From the NCBI GenBank assembly GCA_033557675.1, contig JAWQRM010000453.1, positions 1 to 22,524 of the forward strand: a DNA stretch of 22,524 nt, read 5' to 3'. The position numbers and the translations under genes are program-made. Of this stretch, positions 18,861-22,524 are shown in pieces (within the stretch, counting starts at the first letter, position 1; the number at the start of each line of letters is the position of its first letter). Source of the DNA: Coptodactyla brooksi. Taxonomy: Eukaryota; Arthropoda; Insecta; Coleoptera; Scarabaeidae. The notes below the pieces were generated by a model. That model was given only the letters and a program-made list of their open reading frames with translations, did not search any database and was not told where the DNA came from.

Positions 18861-19290
18861 TCTAACAACACATTAAAAACATTATTGAGTAATCGTAAAG
18901 GTATGCTGGAAAAAGTAGAGTGTATGTAACTTATCATGATTGTGTTAAAAAGTATGTTGGGTAAATTAGAAGCTCCGCATAAACTGGTTTAAGGAGCACA
19001 TGGCTTACCTGAAGTACGGTTGTACAACAGCAACGATAGGATAAGTGTAGACAACTTATATACTCTCTATCACAAACGGGGACAGGAAACGCTATACTGG
19101 GAGGAATTATGTAATTATGGCGTGGAGATAAGATAACGTAATTAGATGTTGCCTTTTTAGATTAAATAGCATCGTAGGTCGGATAGTTTGGTCTTTCACC
19201 GCTCGGGATGATGCTAATTTGGCAAGTTAGCAGATGATGCATAGAGCGGGTATTTTTGAGTATTGATGTAGTGGTAACAATTGTTTAACT
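18861..19290 (+). pseudogene. Penelope-like element, 3' part (interrupted copy)
   Basis: The PLE resumes with SNNTLKTLLSNRKGMLEKVE (18861-18920), the linker before the nuclease. A frameshift gives RVYVTYHDCVKKYVG (18917-18961), the GIY-YIG core, and another shift gives NWFKEHMAYLKYG (about 18980-19020). TLYHKRGQETLYWEEL at about 19062 resembles the downstream end of PLE ORFs. The tail from 19190 matches the PLE 3' end at 12541-12660 (minus): GTCTTTCACCGCTCGGGATG here against GTCTTTCATCGCTCCTGATG there. The Tyr of the first motif box and the YVG are present; the Arg of the usual Q-T-x-R is uncertain. Confidence 0.8.
19205..19236 (+). ncRNA. Decayed hammerhead-like hairpin, third copy
   Basis: GGGATGA, T, GCTAAT, a longer loop, GTTAGC, then AGATG correspond to CTGATGA-T-GCTAAC-TTG-GTTAGC-GAAAC of the copy at 12590-12617. 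Stem bases are mostly kept but both flanking core boxes are mutated, so this copy could not act as a ribozyme. Confidence 0.45.
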
Positions 19291-20231
19291 TTGAAATTCT
19301 AATGTATAAAAAGTGGGTTGAATTGTATCTTATTCGTGTATCGAATTCATAGTGCCCATGTCAATTCAAAATGACCGATGTTATTCATTATTGCAATTTC
19401 GCTAACACTGGCGTCCAAATAAATAATAATTCGCTTCTTGCGAGAGGCAAACATTAAGTAAGCAAACGTATGGGTCGAAGATGGACGAGTGTTTGAGATA
19501 CTGAATTTGCATACAGTAATACTTAAAACCTACGTTTTCCATTCTAGAAATTGTATAAATATTGTTACACGGTCATTGACGGACACGTTAGGATTACAAT
19601 TACACCAGTACATAGTGGGTATTTATGAACGAGAGATATCGCGAATGAGTCACACTGTAAATCTAGGGTGGGAAGAGGAACAGTTCAATTTTATTATTTA
19701 AATCAGTGCGTCAATGTAGAAAGATTATTCCTCGTCGAATTGCTCCATAAATTTCGATGGTAATATTATTGTTATTAGCTGAAATGGCGCTGTAAGGTAA
19801 TTGGGAGATTTTTGTCGCCGTTTCTATAGAGAGTAGGCTTAGCTCTTCTACAACAATGGGGCAATTATGCGAGAGAAATTCACATAGCAGTGTAGTGTTC
19901 CAAATCTGTCGTGTGAATTACACGATACGGCGTTTTAATAGATGGCATTACCTGAATACCGCGAAGAGTCAAGGTGGCACTTGAAACCATTAAATGCTAA
20001 TCTATCTTTCGTAATTTTCGAATATGCTATTATGCAAATATTTATTTTATGGGTTGAATACAGCCTATTACAATAATAGTAAGTGAAAATTATATCTCTG
20101 CAAAAGTGTTTATTTGAAATATATTGAATTTATTTCATTCATCAGAAATTAAATTACTTGTTAAGTTCGGTTAACTACAAACGCTAAATATGCACAACAT
20201 TAAGACCAATCTTCATTGGTCACCATACTAT
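19291..20231. other. Unassigned spacer
   Basis: The ORF at 19489-19701 (70 codons, plus) has no recognisable motif and is probably chance. I see no other supported feature. Confidence 0.4.
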
Positions 20232-20480
20232 AATAGTAGTAGTAATCTTTATTGCATTAAAAAGCAATAGCTCTTACATTATGAAGGCCGTCGTCAAAAA
20301 TGCTGCAAAATGAAATTTACAAATTTAAAGGTTATTACGAAAGTGACAAATAGACCAGGGTTCTAAAACATAAACAATTTAAGACAAAGTCAATAAATCC
20401 ATGGGAATGTAATCAAAAAATTTGTAAAATTATACTAGGGTATATTAATTTATAGTCTAAGTTTATCTATAAAATCTTCT
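20232..20480 (-). mobile_element. LINE 3' end with simple-repeat tail
   Basis: On the minus strand the sequence runs AGAGCTATTGC, TTTTTAATGCAATAAAGATT and then ACTACTACTATTATAG (20247-20232). An AATAAA (20253-20248) directly followed by a short trinucleotide-type tail is the usual 3' end of CR1/L2/jockey or RTE LINEs. The 3' UTR probably occupies the next 200 bp or so; no reverse transcriptase is readable further upstream, so it is a short 5'-truncated copy. Confidence 0.65.
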
Positions 20481-20918
20481 CTATGGAAAGACCTATATGT
20501 TTTGTGAATTATTAACATGAAAAAAATGAAAACACTTAAACTATTGCAAGAGTAGATAAAAAAATTAAGTTAAAAAATGGTTAACACCTATTTGTATTAT
20601 TATTTTGGTTTCTTTCTTTATTGTAGTTTGATCTAAATGTGAATAGAAAAATATGAAAAATATGGTGTGAGTTAAATGGAATGATAGAATCAGTCTGAGT
20701 ATCCTTTCTGTATATACCGAATTTAAAAGTTCAAGGCAATCTTATATTAATTGATGAATTAAATGAATATTAACATCAAGAAAATTTATGTTTTTCTCTT
20801 TTTCTAGTTCAAGGGTGAATTGAATATTTTTATGAATAAGGTTTAGGTGATAACGGAAGTGTTTAATCTCAGGTACATTGTTATACTTCCATGATAATGA
20901 CTATGAGTTTCTTGCATG
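20481..20918. other. Unassigned AT-rich spacer
   Basis: Poly(A)- and AT-rich non-coding sequence with no recognised feature. Confidence 0.4.
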
Positions 20919-20992
20919 ACTATGCCGCGCTGTGCCAGATGGCATAGTGTGGACGTCCACATGCTATGCCAACCGGCATATCGCGGCATAGT
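20919..20992. repeat. GC-rich 74-bp palindrome
   Basis: The outer arms ACTATGCCGCGCTGTGCC (20919-20936) and GGCATATCGCGGCATAGT (20975-20992) pair with few mismatches. The inner arms GGCATAGTGTGGAC and GTCCACATGCTATGCC also pair, around a central GACGTC. GGCATA/TATGCC occurs several times. It stands out as the most GC-rich short block in its neighbourhood. Confidence 0.8.
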
Positions 20993-21612
20993 GTTGACAC
21001 GGCTTTATTTAGTATCATCATTCTCAATGTTTCCTCCGACTCTCTTTGATTTATGACCTCTCCATCACGTTTTATAGCGTAAAAGGTCGTAAACCCGTAT
21101 TACTTGGTTAATTACCTAAATACACACAAAGTAGACAAATATGGAAATGGCACACGTACATTTCATGTGCCGCTGATGATTTGTACATCGTCACAGAAAA
21201 TCAATACATTTACAAACAATCGAGTCAACTTTTACTTCCATAACCTTCTTAATGATTTAAAAAGGGGTTGCTGAAAGTCCAATAATTCCCTTATTTGGAG
21301 GGTCTTAGATCAATAGCAACTGTCCATTACCATATTTAATGGAATACAAACTCTTGCTGATCTTGGTAAAGAGGCAGGAAATTTAATTTTTTCTCGCTTT
21401 TCTCGAGGGATGGCGGATGTTTGAAGGTTTCTGGATGGTACCTTTAATCTGGATGACTATTTTTTTCCAATTATTTAAATGCTCTAGTGTGCCTCGACTT
21501 TATGAGGAATCATTTACTGGAGAGGGAGGCTTCCATTGTTTGGCCAGCATAAAAAAATACGTGAAATCTTATTTTTTGTCAAAAAATTTCTGCTTTTATT
21601 AATATTGATTTT
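20993..21612. other. Unassigned spacer
   Basis: The 61-codon frame at 21417-21602 has no motif and overlaps the non-coding flank of the mariner remnant. Nothing else is supported. Confidence 0.4.
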
Positions 21613-22150
21613 GTCCCCTTAAAAGTAGTCCCTGTAAGATATAATACACTTGAACCAGAATTTTCTCCAACCTTCGAGGCAATTCTGGGACACAATTTTT
21701 GGTTTGTAATTACTTTACATTTTTTTAAATGTAGTTCTTTTTACATTTTTGGGAATAGCATGTAGTCTGAAGGGCCACGTCCCCTTATTGTTGACCAAAC
21801 ATTTACGAATAAATAGTGAATTGTTGGCAGGTGCATTACCGTAGCGCATTGTAAAGAGTTATTTTGTCTCAAATGTGGAAGTTTTCTACGGATTACTTCA
21901 GGTAAATGACGTGAAGATTCCAGATAGTACTATTTATTAATCACACGACCTCGTGGCAAGAATAAATTGTACACTATGCCATTGAAATCGAGAAAGAAAC
22001 CAATGAGCACAATTTTCGCATTCGATTGAACTTGAGGAGCTATTTTGAGTCTTGGCTCTGCAGAAAGCTTCCACTGGGACGTTTTAATCACCAGTTACGA
22101 CCCATTTGAGCAGCTTTGGAGCGTCATTGGCTCATTTCAATGCAACACTG
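21613..22150 (-). pseudogene. Mariner transposase remnant (copy C)
   Basis: On the minus strand ANDAPKLLKWVVTGD (22134-22090) ends at the first catalytic Asp and is followed at once by a stop. After a deletion come QWKLSAEPRLKIAPQVQSNA, IVLIGFFLDFNGIVYNLFLP and RGRVINK, a stop, then YYLESSRHLPEVIRRKLPHL. In another frame GNAPANNSLFIRKCLV is the second-Asp region, with Asp changed to Gly. The third-Asp region is not readable. EGWRKFWFKCIISYRDYF, a stop and GD close it (about 21670-21613). Same lineage as copy B (5375-5911). Confidence 0.88.
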
Positions 22151-22198
22151 TGATAATCGGACTTACACATCGCGCGCAATTAAGAGGACTGTAGTAGG

Positions 22199-22343
22199 TA
22201 AACTTGGGTCCTCGAATATTCCTTGTGGACAGTACATCCTGGGGGGGATATTTCTGCTGAAATTTCGATGAAATCCCATGCATCTCCTTCTCGAGCTTCT
22301 TTTAATTGATTGCAGTTCGATACGCAGAATATCCGAGAACCCA

Positions 22344-22349
<6 letters not shown>
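22199..22349. mobile_element. Small inverted-repeat element (MITE candidate)
   Basis: TAAACTTGGGTCCTCGAATA plus TTC (22199-22221) is the reverse complement of 22327-22349 with two mismatches. The 151-bp unit starts with TA and ends with TA and has no coding role that I can see, although one minus-strand frame is open. It lies just beyond the N-terminal side of mariner copy C. Confidence 0.6.

Positions 22350-22375
<26 letters not shown>
22349..22375. repeat. (TA)n microsatellite
   Basis: About thirteen TA units immediately after the right arm of the inverted-repeat element, a common neighbour of TA-targeting elements. Confidence 0.9.
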
Positions 22376-22524
22376 ACCAATGCATTAAACATTCAATATA
22401 AAAACCAATGCTACTTACAAGTGAGTCATAAAGAGGTTAAGCTAATTGAGAATAGATCAAACATTAAAATATACTGAACAATTTAAAATTCAAAAACCAA
22501 TACCACGTGCAAGATACCTATGAC

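Overview
The window looks like AT-rich intergenic DNA from an arthropod, most likely an insect. There are no operons, ribosome-binding sites or long intact genes. The recognisable coding matter is decayed transposable elements of the kinds common in insects: mariner/Tc1, Penelope-like elements (PLEs), CR1/jockey-type and RTE/I-type LINEs, and a Maverick/Polinton integrase. Every coding remnant carries stops or frameshifts, and I found no host gene I could name.

Layout, left to right. 394-970 (-) mariner transposase remnant. 1153-1288 (+) PLE GIY-YIG endonuclease fragment, followed 154 bp on by a hammerhead-like 3' hairpin. 2689-3087 a long near-perfect inverted repeat. 3092-5370 mostly unassigned. 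5375-5911 (+) a second mariner remnant, fused in frame to a PLE fragment (5912-6091). 6652-7980 (+) a CR1/jockey-type LINE reverse transcriptase. 8265-9380 (+) a PLE reverse transcriptase that keeps its catalytic motifs. 9715-9816 (+) a fragment of a different LINE reverse transcriptase. 10238-10466 a MITE-like element with perfect 25-bp terminal inverted repeats. 11589-11790 (+) a Tc1/mariner-superfamily transposase fragment. 12541-12660 (-) a PLE 3' end. 12666-13500 (+) a Polinton-type integrase with its catalytic triad positions and C-terminal domain. 13567-14000 a TATA/initiator-like promoter with two small ORFs. 15182-15528 (-) an unidentified, comparatively GC-rich ORF. 15926-16513 a 190-bp direct duplication. 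17338-19290 (+) a PLE split by a third type of mariner (17886-18720). 20232-20480 (-) the 3' end of a LINE. 20919-20992 a GC-rich palindrome. 21613-22150 (-) a fourth mariner remnant, flanked by a small inverted-repeat element (22199-22349).

The elements do not work together as a pathway. They record layered insertions: mariner into PLE, mariner joined to PLE, and a PLE end abutting a Polinton integrase. The least expected signals are the shared CTGANGA-hairpin-GAAACG module at PLE 3' ends, the Polinton integrase, the foldback at 2689-3087, the MITE at 10238-10466 and the GATGCC-rich palindrome near 20.95 kb. All family assignments were made by reading translations by eye. No database search was run.
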